DNA from: Plecoglossus altivelis
Lineage: Eukaryota > Chordata > Actinopteri > Osmeriformes > Plecoglossidae
Direction of reading: 5' to 3'
DNA: 64,000 nucleotides
Assembly: GCA_036571765.1 (NCBI GenBank)
Contig: BROE01000020.1
Coordinates: 9,575,461 to 9,639,460 of the forward strand
Part shown: positions 52,230 to 64,000 of the stretch, piece after piece
Position numbering within the stretch: the first letter of the stretch is position 1
How the letters are laid out: each line of letters begins with the position of its first letter
Notes under the pieces: generated by a model
The model's database searches: none
Told to the model about the DNA's origin: nothing
The model's input: only the letters and a program-made list of their open reading frames with translations
Translations under genes and position numbers: made by a program

Positions 52230-55200
52230 CTGAGAGACATAAAAAGTGCCAAACAGTGAGGCGACGAGTGAGAGAGTGAAGGTTTGAATTTCTTGTTTCA
52301 TGTTGGAGATTGCTTCTTGTCTATGTTTTTTACTTAGACAAATGACGCGTCAGGTCTGGTCCTTTGGCCTTATGCATCTCAGTGGGCCTGATAGGTGGGC
52401 AGTATGACTCGATCTAGATGAGGACAGACAGTATCGCACACAATGGTTTAGCCAGGTAGTGTGCATACCAATTCAGACATAACTTATGACATTGCCATAA
52501 CCCATGACATCTCTATTTCCCGTGTTGGACGCTGCATTCTGCGAACGAATGCATTTGTTTTTCTTCTCTGAAAACCTTGGTAGGATTAACATTTAAATAT
52601 ATGCATTCTGGGTAAAAAATATAACACAAATAATAAAATTGGTATTTGTTTGTGCGCTTGACCTTTCGTTGTTCTACTTACCAGAATACTTTACTTAATA
52701 AGAGACATCTATTGAATATCAAAGGTCCATGTTCTTTATGCAATGCATGAATTCATGTCTTTATTATGCACAGGGCATTTACATAAGAAATGTTTTTGCT
52801 GGTGCTTTAAAGTGCTCTAAACCTGATCCACACTTACTGCTCTGTCACACAACAAACCAAACCACCACTCAGATTTGTATCCACAACCTTTCCGAACTTC
52901 CCCAACAGCAGTTTTCTTTTTTGTTTGTTGTTGCTTTTGCTTTGTTTTGTTTTGTTTCTTGAGATTAGACAAAGCCTGATGACCCGCCCTTGTCAGCATC
53001 AGTGAGCCTCGGCATCCTTTAGTGAACAGTGATTTCCTCTTCCTTCAAGTGTCATTTATGTCTTTGAGGACCTCTAGAGTTTTATGATGCCTCTTTAACT
53101 GAGAGTCTGGTGCCTGACAGATCGACTCAAGATGAACAAAACAGGCCTCAAACAAAGACTGCTTTACAAAAGCGAGGTGGAAATAGAGACTGTGTTTGAA
53201 TCGCTCGAACTGTGCAGCACAATGAAGGGGGCAGCATGGTCTGTAAAGGAAGACATGCTGAATACTCCACAGTATGAGAAAATGAAGGAGGTCATACATT
53301 GGAATAAGATTGCGGGGCCCTGGGCATGGGATCTGTGTGCTCACTGGAGGCACAGTAAGAGGATCATGTCAACATTATAAATCAGCCACCATCCGCCATA
53401 TCTGTGGCCCTGACCCAGGTGAGTAAGATGTCAGCTCCACCACCCTTCCTTGTCCCTCCACAATGACCCCCCCAACTCCCCCGCAGAGCAAAGACAGCAG
53501 CAGATCAGATTAACCAGGAACCGGAGGAGACAAACAGAAGATGCTGTCCTGTACTGCAACATGTCTTCCTCAGCCATCATTTTCAACATGTTCTATTGTT
53601 CTTAATCCACCATCTCCTATAACACTGTGGGCCTGGCTCCAGGATCCACATCACTGGAGGCCAAACCTTTTCAGCCACAAAGAAATCCAATCACTTTTCC
53701 AGTGTATCTGAGTCAATGTCACACGGAAGGGGAAACCAAATCACCAAATCTAATTGGTGCTTGGTTGGAACAATAGAACTGTACAATGTAAATGGGAAAC
53801 CCTGACTGGTGGCAGTAAACAGTTATAGGAAGATCTGTGGACAATCTCAGGCAAATGACAAAACATTCTAGGTCTGTTGTGGCTGCATATTGTATGCTTG
53901 TTGGTGCAATCATTTTGCTTTTGTCACTCATTTTTGTTTCACTGTTTTCAACTAGCATTGTAAACGGGAATAAATCCACAAAAAGGTTTTTATCAAGAAA
54001 CTTCTTTGTGGACAGCCTGGACATTACTTATGGAATGGCAGATACCTAGGGCAGCTGTAAGAATGTGCCTGTCAGTCACGAGTAGCACATTGTGAACACT
54101 GAAAATGGTCCCAATTGATGAAGATTTAATTGAAACTAAAACAATGTATTTTCCTTGTAGTTTCCTGTCCCTATAAAGAATTCCTGGACAAAAACTACTG
54201 AAGTGGAAAATCTCAATTGATTGTTGGCACGGTAACTGCCTGAGGTGTAATGTGCTGTAACACTACCTTGGGGTCCAGCGTGGTCGCACACACATGCATA
54301 CGCACCCTCACATTTATTATTTACAAGTTCTGCCTTCAGGACAGGCGGTCTTGTCGTTTTGCTTGTATCCCCAATGGCCATGCCAAAACACTCTCAGGTC
54401 CAAATTGAACATGGTGTGAGATTGTTATTTTACCCAATACCCTCCTACATGACAAGGTGGAAATAAGGTTTAAGAACTATGATGTTGATGAATATTTGTC
54501 AGAATTATCAAGATGTGGCAGAGGGCAATAAAAATACAATTGTTTTAATGCGAGTTTAAATCAACAACTCATAACCGAAAATACATTTTTTACTCAGTTA
54601 CTTGACAAGCCATTTGTACAGGATCACGCCAACATAATTCTCGAAGTGAGGTAGGACTGACAAACATGTATTCAGTTTGATGAGCTCCCAAATCCTGTCA
54701 TTGATGACCAGAACTGGTTCATTCCAGCAAACCAGTTTAAAGGGAAGCTGGATGATGGAAGAGTTGTTGTGGGCACTGTCCTCCCAGTGGTTTGCTGTCT
54801 GACAGGAGAGCTAGTAGGGGACAGTAGGGTCATTTCAGGACCCCTCTCCTCACAGCCCCTTGCTGCTATCACATTCCATCTCTCCTCTTCTGTGTGACAG
54901 TCAATGGTGGATAGCAGCACATCCCCCTCCTTGTTATCAGCAGTCTCTCTCCAGTTTGGCTACACTCAGTCTGGCTACTTGTTGCTTCTCTGCAGCTCCT
55001 TGTGGACCCAAACTGCTGACATCTCGTCTTCTGTTCTCCTTTACCCTGCCTGATCATCTGTGACCGCATCAGGAATGTCTGGAATTAAAATGCAGCCTAA
55101 CATATATCCAGCAGTCAAGTCTAATCCAGACAAATGTCAGTGTTCAGTAAATGTTTCTTCCCCATAAGCTCTTCCCTGTCTCTGCACCACACGGTTGATA

Positions 55201-58200
55201 TTCGTCCACTTGGTGAGTGAGGGAGATTAGATGAATTTGGTGGCCTTCAGGGACAGGGACCCTGACAGTGAGTGACAGCTGATGACATGGGAGAGATAAG
55301 AGCAGAGGTGGACACTGTCTCCTGGAGGGAACACATAAACTGTGACATTCGCTGAAGGTCAACCCCTCTCTTTGCCACAGTCACCCCCCACAGCAAAATG
55401 GGACACCACAGGTATATAGTTTGTACATGAAGTACCATTATTGACAGTAACTGCATACAAAGAAACACACGCTCAGTACATTCAGTTTCTCCCCCCTTTC
55501 TCTTCCTCTGGTGATACTAAAGACTAATCTGTGTTCCGTAGTTACTGACTTGGCAACGGTGTGCATCTTATTATCTCCATCCAGGGTGCTGCAACCAGAA
55601 CTATCATCTACCACAAACACTAACAAATGTATCCCTCAGGCTGTCAAGACTATATATAAAAATATCAAATATCAATGATCAAAGATTGATTTGAACCGAG
55701 TTATCACATGAGCCGTGAGGGATGGCTTACAATGGAGGTTTTGATTTATCATTGTCAGTGTCCATGACCAACTCTTTCAAGTGCCAACATTGAACTAGTC
55801 TAACACACCATGCCTCAGCTGAGTGTATCATGAGTATTCAGTTCTAGGAGCAATTACTTCATTTCTTTATTGACACTCACATGCAGAAAACAGCCCCATG
55901 TGAAAGCTGCATAGTTGTTTAGTTAGTGGTGTTCGGAAACTGCCAGCTGCAGACCCTCTCAGCATCCACAGAGACTCCCTTTGTGTGCTGCCCAGCTGCA
56001 CAGCCTCCTCCTGGTTCACATCCTCCTCTACCAGTGGCCCAGATGTGCTCACTGACAGGAAGTTGTGGCATGTACTATACTGGCTCAAGATTGACCATGT
56101 GTGTCTTTTATTGATTTCCAGAAGAGATTGAGTCACAGAAAGACTGACTTGTGAATAACCTGTGATACAAATGCAGACTAGCATATCTATGAGATCAGCT
56201 ATAATGCGTCAGTAAATATTCAATCTTGACATTCCGTGGCTAGTTAAATAATAATTGGTGTCACCTTACTAGTGGTGACAATACAGGACCCAGATGACAA
56301 CAACAGACAATGTCTGGAGCCAAAATGCTGATTCATGCTTACAGTATTGACAGCCAGTTTCTGTGTCCTTGAGAGTTGCCTTTGGACTTTGATGGATGGT
56401 AGATAAATGCCAAACACCACAAAGCCTTGCTGATCGATCCCTGCAAGCATCCCAAAGTCCTTACTGGTCCCTGTGTATGGAGAAAAATTTACTAGAACTT
56501 AAAAGGATATGTTAAATCTATCTAGTCAGTGCCATTACTTCTGGAAATTGTTTTTTTTATTGATACAACTTTTTGAGGTATGGGCTTCATCATATGCATG
56601 CAAGGTGTACAACAACATGCTAACATACCACCACAGCAACGGTAGGGTTTATTAAACAAATACACATAAGGTGAAGGTATAATTGGCTATACATTTTACT
56701 TATGTAACAAGCACATCTGAGATTAATTTTAAGTACATGGACTGTAACACGTTTTTCCAAATAACACTACTGACATCTTCTGGATGAACACTAACATTGC
56801 ATGGATGCAATTATGTGGCATCAGGTAAAGCGATAACATATTTTCATACTATAGAATAACAAATTGACATCTATCACAACTCTAGGCTCTCAGGAGAAGG
56901 AAGTCCACATTACTTTTCATACTATATTGAGAAGCATTTCTATAACAAAAACATATCAATTTGTCAAAGTGACAAGGAGAGAAAGCAAAAAAGATGAAAA
57001 AGAAAAGTTCATTCAGCATGTTATTTGCATTACATAGTCTTCACATTATCAAACAATTAGTTTAAGCAACACTGAAAAATTACATTTATTCTCACTAAAA
57101 TCTGCTATAATTTCTCAACATTGTTTTCTTCTGTGGAGGCAGGTGGTTCTTGTAAAATTGTCTGTATTTTGTCTCTAACTTTGATTGCTCAATGGCAACG
57201 TAACAGCAGTTTCCCAGCCACAGGACTGTGCTAACCCTAGAACTATTTGGAGACTACATTAGAGACTGACAGACTAGAGGTACTCAGATGACCAAGGCTT
57301 CAGGTTCTCAGGCAGATGAATGACAACCTGTGAGCCCGCACTGCCACTGATATCCATGAGATGGCAACCTTTCTCAAACGTTATCCAAGGTGTGGTGAAT
57401 GAAAGTGACTACGAGGTCCACAAGAAAAACACCGCACAGAAAATGCAACTGACAGCTCTGATAAACATGAAGTGACTTAAATGACCAGCAATAACAGCTC
57501 TTTGATGCTTCGTTTGTTTTGCTGATTTTAAGTGATAGAAACTTCTGGTTGTGTAAAACTTTGATGGGAAACAGATGAGTTTGCTATTTGTATATTTAGG
57601 TCCTTTTCTGCTGCAATGACAGATATTTAAAAGCTCTGTGATATATAAAATGTTGTGTTCCTCTTGAACAATGTATCCACCGGTATTAGTTGACGAGACC
57701 AATAACCTTTTATACTGTATCCCTTGGATCCATTGGATCATTTGACAATCAAATTCTCCCCTCTGGTCTCCTCTCTCACAGGTTTCTATAGGTTCAGTCT
57801 GTGCAGTGTGACTGGGGTTTACATGTGTGGTATTGGAGCAAATCAAGGCTGCAGATCACCTACATTGCAAATTAAGAATTCCCACCACATAGAAGCCAGC
57901 TGCAAACATGGCCCATTTGTAAATGAATGCATTTCACATACCCATGATAAAAGAATGCATGACTCTGATAAAATAAAATGTGTTACTGAGAGACGTCATC
58001 AAATGTTATTTGGCAATGGTTTTAGGCATCACAGATGCACCCTGGTTTTCTGTATTGATGAGAAAAGAGGAGCGCATGTGTGATGCTGCTACTGGGCTTG
58101 CATACGGGGGTATAGGGGCTCTACCATCATCATCATATCCATATTGACTTGCAGAGGCTTCACCCCTGTGAAGAATTACAGCCCTGAAAGCAATCAGCAC

Positions 58201-61200
58201 ATGGAATCCAGCAGGAGGATTGATTTCTCCGCCTGTGTGTACTAGAACGGTTCAGTTTCCCACACACTGTCTCTCTGGACTAGGCACACTTGAACAACAG
58301 CCAAATCAGTCCGGATGATTCCCATTGAAAAGCCTATGAAGTAGAGCCTGCCAGCTGATTCTTGAATATTGCAATTACCAATGACTCTTGTACATTTAGT
58401 CACATCTCTTGTTTTGCTAACATATAGAATCATGGTACTGAAGCTCTCACAGATCATTAAATCGATCTCACACACTTTATTGAAAGGTCCCAAAAACCGT
58501 TGACTATTATAGGTAGATTTTATTAGATGTAGATGTATTAACCTTAACGTGAGTATGTGAAAGACCAGTGGTCTTGTTAGAGTAAAGCTGCCTGTCTCTC
58601 AAAATGGACTTCAAACTGATTGGTTGATACAACATCAACATACAGTGCCCTTCACCATCACAATTTTGGTGGTATTTTGTTATCTCGTTTTTCTGATCAT
58701 GAATAGTCAGGCAGGTGTTGGCTCACTTTTGAATTATGTGAATCATTGTCTTGTCCCCTTTAAATTAGTTCCCTGGTTAGTTATTTCGATAATGCCACAT
58801 TTTTACTTCAGGTCTTTGGGAGACACCAAACAGGTAAATGAAACATTGCCTGGAAAGCCACCAATCTTTTTTCACAGTCTGAGTATTCCTTCACAGCATG
58901 GCTGTGCTCTGTTTCCTGGCAGATGTCTACAGCCTCTCTGAATTTCTTGTTCATTGATCCACAAGGTGCTTCAATAGTGAGATCCTTTTTTTGCCCCTCC
59001 ATTTTAAAATGGAATTTGAAGTCCCTTCTTGAAGATTGCAGGCTTGTCGCATGTTTCGTACATGCCACACAGTAATGGGTACAATTTGAAAGTGTTAGAG
59101 CATTGCAGTGGAGTCTTTCAATTTATTTTGTTGTCTTAAATGACACTGCATTACCTTTTTCCATCCTTTTCTGTCCAATGAAGGGAAGATGTGAGGCATG
59201 ATTATGGCTTTGATGACTGGCTTCAGAATTTGTGTTTCAGCACAGAAAGCACATATGCACACAAATAATAGCAATATACTATATAATAGTAATATTCTAT
59301 AGGCGAAAGAGGGGAGGGGCAAATCACGTATATTGCCATTAAGATGATGAAAAATAACCTGTTCTCGTGTACAATAACCAAGGAGAAAACATGTCTATTT
59401 CTGAGTGGGATGATTGTGTAGTGCTACGTGTTACACGTAATCATCGCTTAATCTTGCCATTTTTCCTCTGCACTCAAAGTACATTAAATTGAGCGGCACA
59501 GAAGGGAATAAAGAATTAAAACCATTTGAGAAGATCTTTACTGAAAGTACATGTGAAGACAACATGGAAAACCTGAGAGAAGACTTCCCCTACTGAGAGC
59601 AACTGGACCCAAACTGTGTATGGAAAGAGGCGGAGCGGGCTAGTAGAGCAGAGGGGGGGACAGGCCAATTAGAGGTGAACACTGCAGGGTTTGTGATATG
59701 TCTGAGAAGGAGCACTAAAGGGTTACAGGGCAAACATCTGAAGCTAAAGGTCAAACTGGAGAAATGGTTCTGCTCTGTTACAGATGCTATAGGTTACTTT
59801 GAAAACTTTGAACTTTACATCATGATTATGAATGAACATAATTTTGAAGGACAAGTCCTTGGAACATTTTATAATGTCATAAATAATCCTATCAGGTTAA
59901 TATATACGTGATCGATCAGGGCATCCTCTCAAATGTAATCTATCAAAGAAGCACATAAGATGACATTGACGATAAAGGCTGCAATCAAGCATGTTCTCTA
60001 AGAGAGCCGACCTGTGTTTGACAATAGACATCTTTGATCCAATGAGACCTAAATGGCTTTCATATTTTCATACGCATCTAAAAACCATAAGACGTTAAGG
60101 TGACGCTTCCGACTTGCACACTTTGACTGCATTATCAGTGGAGCACACGCATAAACATACAGAAACAGGCTATTGATGACCAAAGTAGTGATACATAATG
60201 ATAATACACCAGTGATCCTGTCTCACTATTGTACCTGTGGTATACAGTAGGCTGCACTCACTCCCTTCTGGCGTAGTGATGTGAGCTGTGATCAGGGCCT
60301 GATCTGTCTGTAAGCAGCTAGACAGCATCAAAAGAAACTCCTTAGCAGAGCTTCTCGAACTGAAGGAGACAGGAGCATTAATCAAACGCATTACCAACAG
60401 TCTGAGCTTCTCTTTGAAAACTGCGGCGAAACCTATTAATGGATCACCACATCAACACCAAAGGCATGTAGATACACAAATACTAGTCATTATTAGCTGT
60501 CTTTTCAGCAGGAGCCAAGCCTCTCTTTTAAAGATTTATCCATGATCTGTTATCCTCAAAATGTGCCATCTTCTGTGTCTTACAAATTTGGAAATTAGAC
60601 AAATACACATGTTGTCTCTCAAAGCTTTGCAATGATACAAAATTAAAGACATTAAACCCAGTTAAAACATTGCTAGAGAACTGGAAGATGGTGCTTTGTA
60701 ACTTGATCCCTTATTAGTCGGGGATTGAGTTGTCTGAACATGCTGAACTGATGAATACATAAAATGATGCATGAATATGAATTCTCAATTAGAATAAATC
60801 TTTGCTACGCCTATTCAAATGCTTCACCACCGCTTTCATTTTCCCTGTTAAAACTTAGGAAGGAAATACGGTCCTTAAGCATACCATACACAAGAACATG
60901 CATGTACTCCCTCTCTTTTGAAGGTGTAGTCAAATCTTCCAAATTTATGGACACAGTAACACAACATTATTTTGGAGCTTTGCCTTTTTGTAAATCACGC
61001 ACTACCCAAACGTAAGTTAAACCATTGTATTTGATGCTGTTATTACTATGATTTGGTGGACAGTGAATTTATACCTTTTTAAATGCTATTTGGGATGTGG
61101 GCTGTGATATAAAGATATGATCTGAAGGTGCGGCTTCACCCATTGTGCATTAGACCTTAGCAAGTATTAAATTGGCCAACCCTAATGTTGTGAGTGGTGA

Positions 61201-63104
61201 ACAACATCAGAGCACCTTTGATCACTGTGATAGAGTTGTATCCGTTGATCTCCAGGTCCAAAAAAGGCATAATAGACCTTGAGCTCTCTTCACCAGTTCC
61301 CTTATGTTGCACAGCTTCCTTACTATTGAGCAGCTGAAACCTTCCTGACAATGTGTGCTTTCCTGATTGCTCCGGTACTTCTCCTCTGCTGCTCTCCTGA
61401 GGTGGAAACCACTGACATCTTACATAACACTGATCAGAGAGCCCTTACCTACAGTATTACATCACTCTGGTCAAAACAGGCTAGTTTTACCCTGAAGCAC
61501 AGAAGGCTTCGACATCTCTCCAAAATAACTACCCATGTCAAAGTGTGGCTGTGGTCTCCTGAGGGCTCCAGATAATCAAGGTGAGTGCAAACCAGACTCA
61601 AGCTTGAGGACAGCAGAACAGCCCTGTAGACACGTCTGCTTCATGTCACAAGCTGTTTGTCACTTACAGTGCAGCTCATATACAGTATGTAGTACATAGT
61701 TCCACACTGACGGGAACTTTCCTTTAGGAGAGTTTGGCAAGGTTTTCTCAAGGAAGTTTCATTTACAAGCCTATCATACTTTTTGTACCGGTGGAGGACA
61801 GTAGATACAAAGCTCTTGAGAGGTGATCTCAAATGAACCTGAACCTTCACTTCAAGATGAGGATATTCATGAAGATTTTTTGCTAATAGAGCACTTTCCT
61901 TTAATCCCCAATGTAAAAGAATGAAAAATGCATTCCATGGAAATGTACAAGCCTTCACAAAGTCATGGCTCCGTTTCATTTTAATGAAGCAAGAGTTGAA
62001 GGCATATAACCGACACCATCATTCTTTAGATAAATATTACATGATAGAAACTTTTCCACCTGCCTCGCGCTGTGGACTGATGTGACTGTGGCCCAGTCTC
62101 ATGTGGTGTGTTTAAATATTGATTGTGTGGGCACAGCAAGGGGTGATGAACAGCACCTGAGGTGCAACAGCTGCTGTCTTGACATATGCAGTTCAAATTC
62201 ACTTCAATTAAATTCACTTAATCAATCCCAAAGGATATTCAAGAGTTCCAGTTTATCCATCTGCATAGGATAGGTAGAGAAAAAATCCAAACAGACATAA
62301 TACGAAAAATACATTAGACATAAAAGCAGCTGTCAAAGTAAAGTAGACTCAAAGTCTAAAAGTATTTAAATGCTATAAGAATCTGCTGGCATCCATACTG
62401 TTTGTTATGCAAGATGGACATCTATCTTGTTAAAGTAGTAGAATATGTATGGTTAGTTAATGAGCTAAATAATACCATAATGGAGTGCAAATAAGCTATA
62501 TAAATTAATCTTGTGTGCACCAGGACAGAACCTTTTACAATTAAAAATCAGTACATACCATGAACATCACATGTTGAATATTTGTGATAATTGTGGTGTG
62601 TTTAATAATATTACCTAGATCCAACATTGACCACAAGTGGCATTATGATTACGAAATCCTAACATATCATTGTATTGCATATGAGGACCTTTCGTTCATT
62701 CATCCATGCAAAACACAGAAAAACAAACACGAATCTTAATTTAATGTTTTTTTGTCCAAGTCATTTAACAGCAAAATTCCCCTTCTAAACACGGGAAGCA
62801 GATCGAGACATGCTGTGGCATCAGATATGCAGCCATATGTGTATTTCTTTACTATGGTAACGACATTTCTTTTTGTACACAGTCTAACGTCTACAAATGT
62901 AATGGTACAGAGTATTCCAGTAATACACTGAGTAAGACCGTTTACACAGATACATATACATGATGAACCTAGTTATATAATTATATTTACATTACTGTAC
63001 AGGATCCCCACTTTTCAGACACTGAACATGTTGCTGTGGATTTTGCGTTTGTGTTCAAGCATATTTACTCTATAAACTAGGTACATCTTCAAGATAGCGC
63101 AGTT

Positions 63105-63313
63105 TCATCGGGACTCAGACATGCTCTTGAAACTGATGTTTAAGGAGCTGACCATGGTAGCGTTGTCGTGATTCAAGCAGTCCTTTAAGTCCGACTGGCT
63201 CACACACATCTCTACAGAGCGCTTAGGAAGCTTCCCGCTGAAGAGCAGGTAGATGCACGGGTTGGCACAGCTGTTCAGGCTTGACAACAGCATCAGGATG
63301 GTAAAAGTGGCAG
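63105..63313 (-). CDS. avpr2-like: V2-type receptor, last exon (TM7 and C-terminal tail)
   Basis: The exon starts at acceptor TATATTTTAG (63315-63314) and encodes 68 residues ending [10 protein letters not shown] before TGA (63107-63105). The tail of about 45 residues is Ser-rich, consistent with arrestin/GRK-regulated tails. Confidence 0.85.
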
Positions 63314-64000
63314 CTAAAATATAATACAAAAAACACACATCAAAAATAGAAAACAAGCCATCCCATATACCGGTATTGCAACACAAAATTGATTGATAAG
63401 GATGTGTAAGGGTTGTTTTACTTCAGTGATAATGGGTTTTCTTGCTGGGAGAGATATGCTACATTATTTATCCAGACGACTGGTTGATTATTCCGTTTAT
63501 TCAGATCGCTTTGTCCAGTTATTAAAGTATCAGAAGTTCAAGCAGCAAGCGGTACTTACTTTCGGTGGGTGCGTTAACGTCCCAAACGGACCACAGCTGG
63601 ACAGTAAAGAACGGTGTCCAACATATTACATAGGCAAGTACAATGACCACTGTCATCTTCACAGTCTTGATCCTTGCTTTCGATACCCCAGCTATACTAC
63701 TTGCCCTTGAGGGAAGTGGTCTGGTGCCAGTCTCCCCAGCTTTCTTAGTTTTCATGAGAAAGTTAACATGAAGAGCGCGGCATATGCGCACCTGACAAAC
63801 TAAAACAGTTAAGACGGGTAAGACAAATATCAAAAGCGTCGTCCAAGTCACGTAAGCTTTAAGTCCCCAAGGTTTGACGAAGTTAGCCCAACAGTCGTAG
63901 ACACCCGGCGCAACCTGGACCCGGGAAAAGATAAACACTTGAGGGAGACTGCAGATGAGGGATATGCACCACGCAACACAAATAGGGACATTCCAACGCG
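63105..64000 (-). CDS. avpr2-like: Vasotocin/vasopressin V2-type receptor (GPCR), last two exons, partial
   Basis: Two exons, 63560-64000 (5' cut by the window edge) and 63105-63313, join through GTAAGT and a TTTTAG acceptor, with a split Thr codon after WDVNAPTE. They encode 215 residues from TM4 to the stop. TM4 reads [20 protein letters not shown], like V2 receptors (HWNRPVLVAW...) and unlike oxytocin receptors. The second extracellular loop has [15 protein letters not shown]5 [22 protein letters not shown]6 [17 protein letters not shown] and TM7 [18 protein letters not shown]. The intron after TM6 is typical of the family. Such receptors bind neurohypophysial nonapeptides at the plasma membrane. 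Oddities: TM7 has NPCIY where the family usually has NPWIY, and the tail lacks the paired cysteines of mammalian V2. Which fish V2 subtype it is, is not decidable here. Confidence 0.85.
63314..63559 (-). other. Receptor intron after TM6
   Basis: A 246-bp phase 1 intron at the position conserved across vasopressin and oxytocin receptor genes. Confidence 0.85.
63560..64000 (-). CDS. avpr2-like: V2-type receptor, penultimate exon (TM4 to TM6), 5' cut
   Basis: The frame stays open from the window edge to donor GTAAGT (63559-63554). It covers TM4, extracellular loop 2, TM5, a Lys/Arg-rich third intracellular loop ([17 protein letters not shown]...[10 protein letters not shown]) and TM6. Confidence 0.85.

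Larger units (their letters stand above)
35561..63104. other. Gene-poor region between lrrn1 and the V2-type receptor
   Basis: About 27.5 kb with no exon I can assign to a known family. Open frames are short, compositionally noncoding and lack splice context. It contains simple repeats, two fish-type interspersed repeats (about 41.1 and 48.5 kb), a 7-unit tandem repeat (40.9 kb) and several dyads. Developmental genes such as lrrn1 often have such flanks filled with distal enhancers; that is inference. It also includes the 3' UTR of the receptor at the right end. Confidence 0.55.

Noticed and set aside
57409..58083. 145- and 119-codon frames on opposite strands
   Set aside because: They overlap each other, resemble no family and have no exon structure.
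63105..64000. Oxytocin/isotocin receptor assignment
   Set aside because: Shared motifs (DCWA, PWG, SVWD, NAP) fit both groups, but the TM4 sequence WNVPICVAW...SLPQVFIF and TM5 [10 protein letters not shown] fit the V2 class better.

Overview
The window is vertebrate nuclear DNA, almost certainly from a ray-finned (teleost) fish. Genes are split by GT-AG introns, noncoding DNA dominates, and simple repeats and fish-type interspersed repeats are common. Three genes recognised from translated exons (itpr1, setmar, lrrn1) belong to the block that in human lies at 3p26. All recognised genes are on the minus strand. No bacterial, viral or plasmid features are seen.

Layout, left to right. (1) 1-14.7 kb: the 5' end of itpr1, read right to left. 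Seven complete coding exons plus the first 5 bases of an eighth encode residues 1 to about 238, the IP3-receptor suppressor domain. All splice phases close exactly. A candidate TATA box and noncoding first exon lie at 14.5-14.8 kb. (2) 14.8-21 kb: intergenic, no gene recognised. The human neighbour SUMF1 is not visible here. (3) 21.0-22.4 kb: a complete two-exon setmar histone methyltransferase gene of 305 residues, without the transposase domain of the primate fusion. (4) 22.4-29 kb: intergenic, with repeats, CTCF-like motifs and a large GT microsatellite. (5) 29.0-35.5 kb: lrrn1, with its 717-residue coding region in one exon and a probable noncoding 5' exon near 35.5 kb. (6) 35.6-63.1 kb: about 27 kb without a recognisable gene, holding repeats and a few dyads rich in homeodomain-type cores that might be regulatory. 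(7) 63.1-64 kb: the last two exons of a vasotocin/vasopressin receptor of V2 type, cut by the window edge.

The genes do not form a pathway or operon. ITPR1 is an ER calcium channel, SETMAR a chromatin enzyme, LRRN1 a neuronal surface protein, and the last gene a hormone GPCR. They are held together by ancient synteny. I found no evidence for a wholly new biological system. The most interesting local structure is a 30-bp tandem array in itpr1 that contains and multiplies an authentic 5' splice site. Next come a cluster of CTCF-like motifs partly carried by a duplicated sequence at the 5' side of setmar, and a nested 46-bp palindrome in the gene-poor region.
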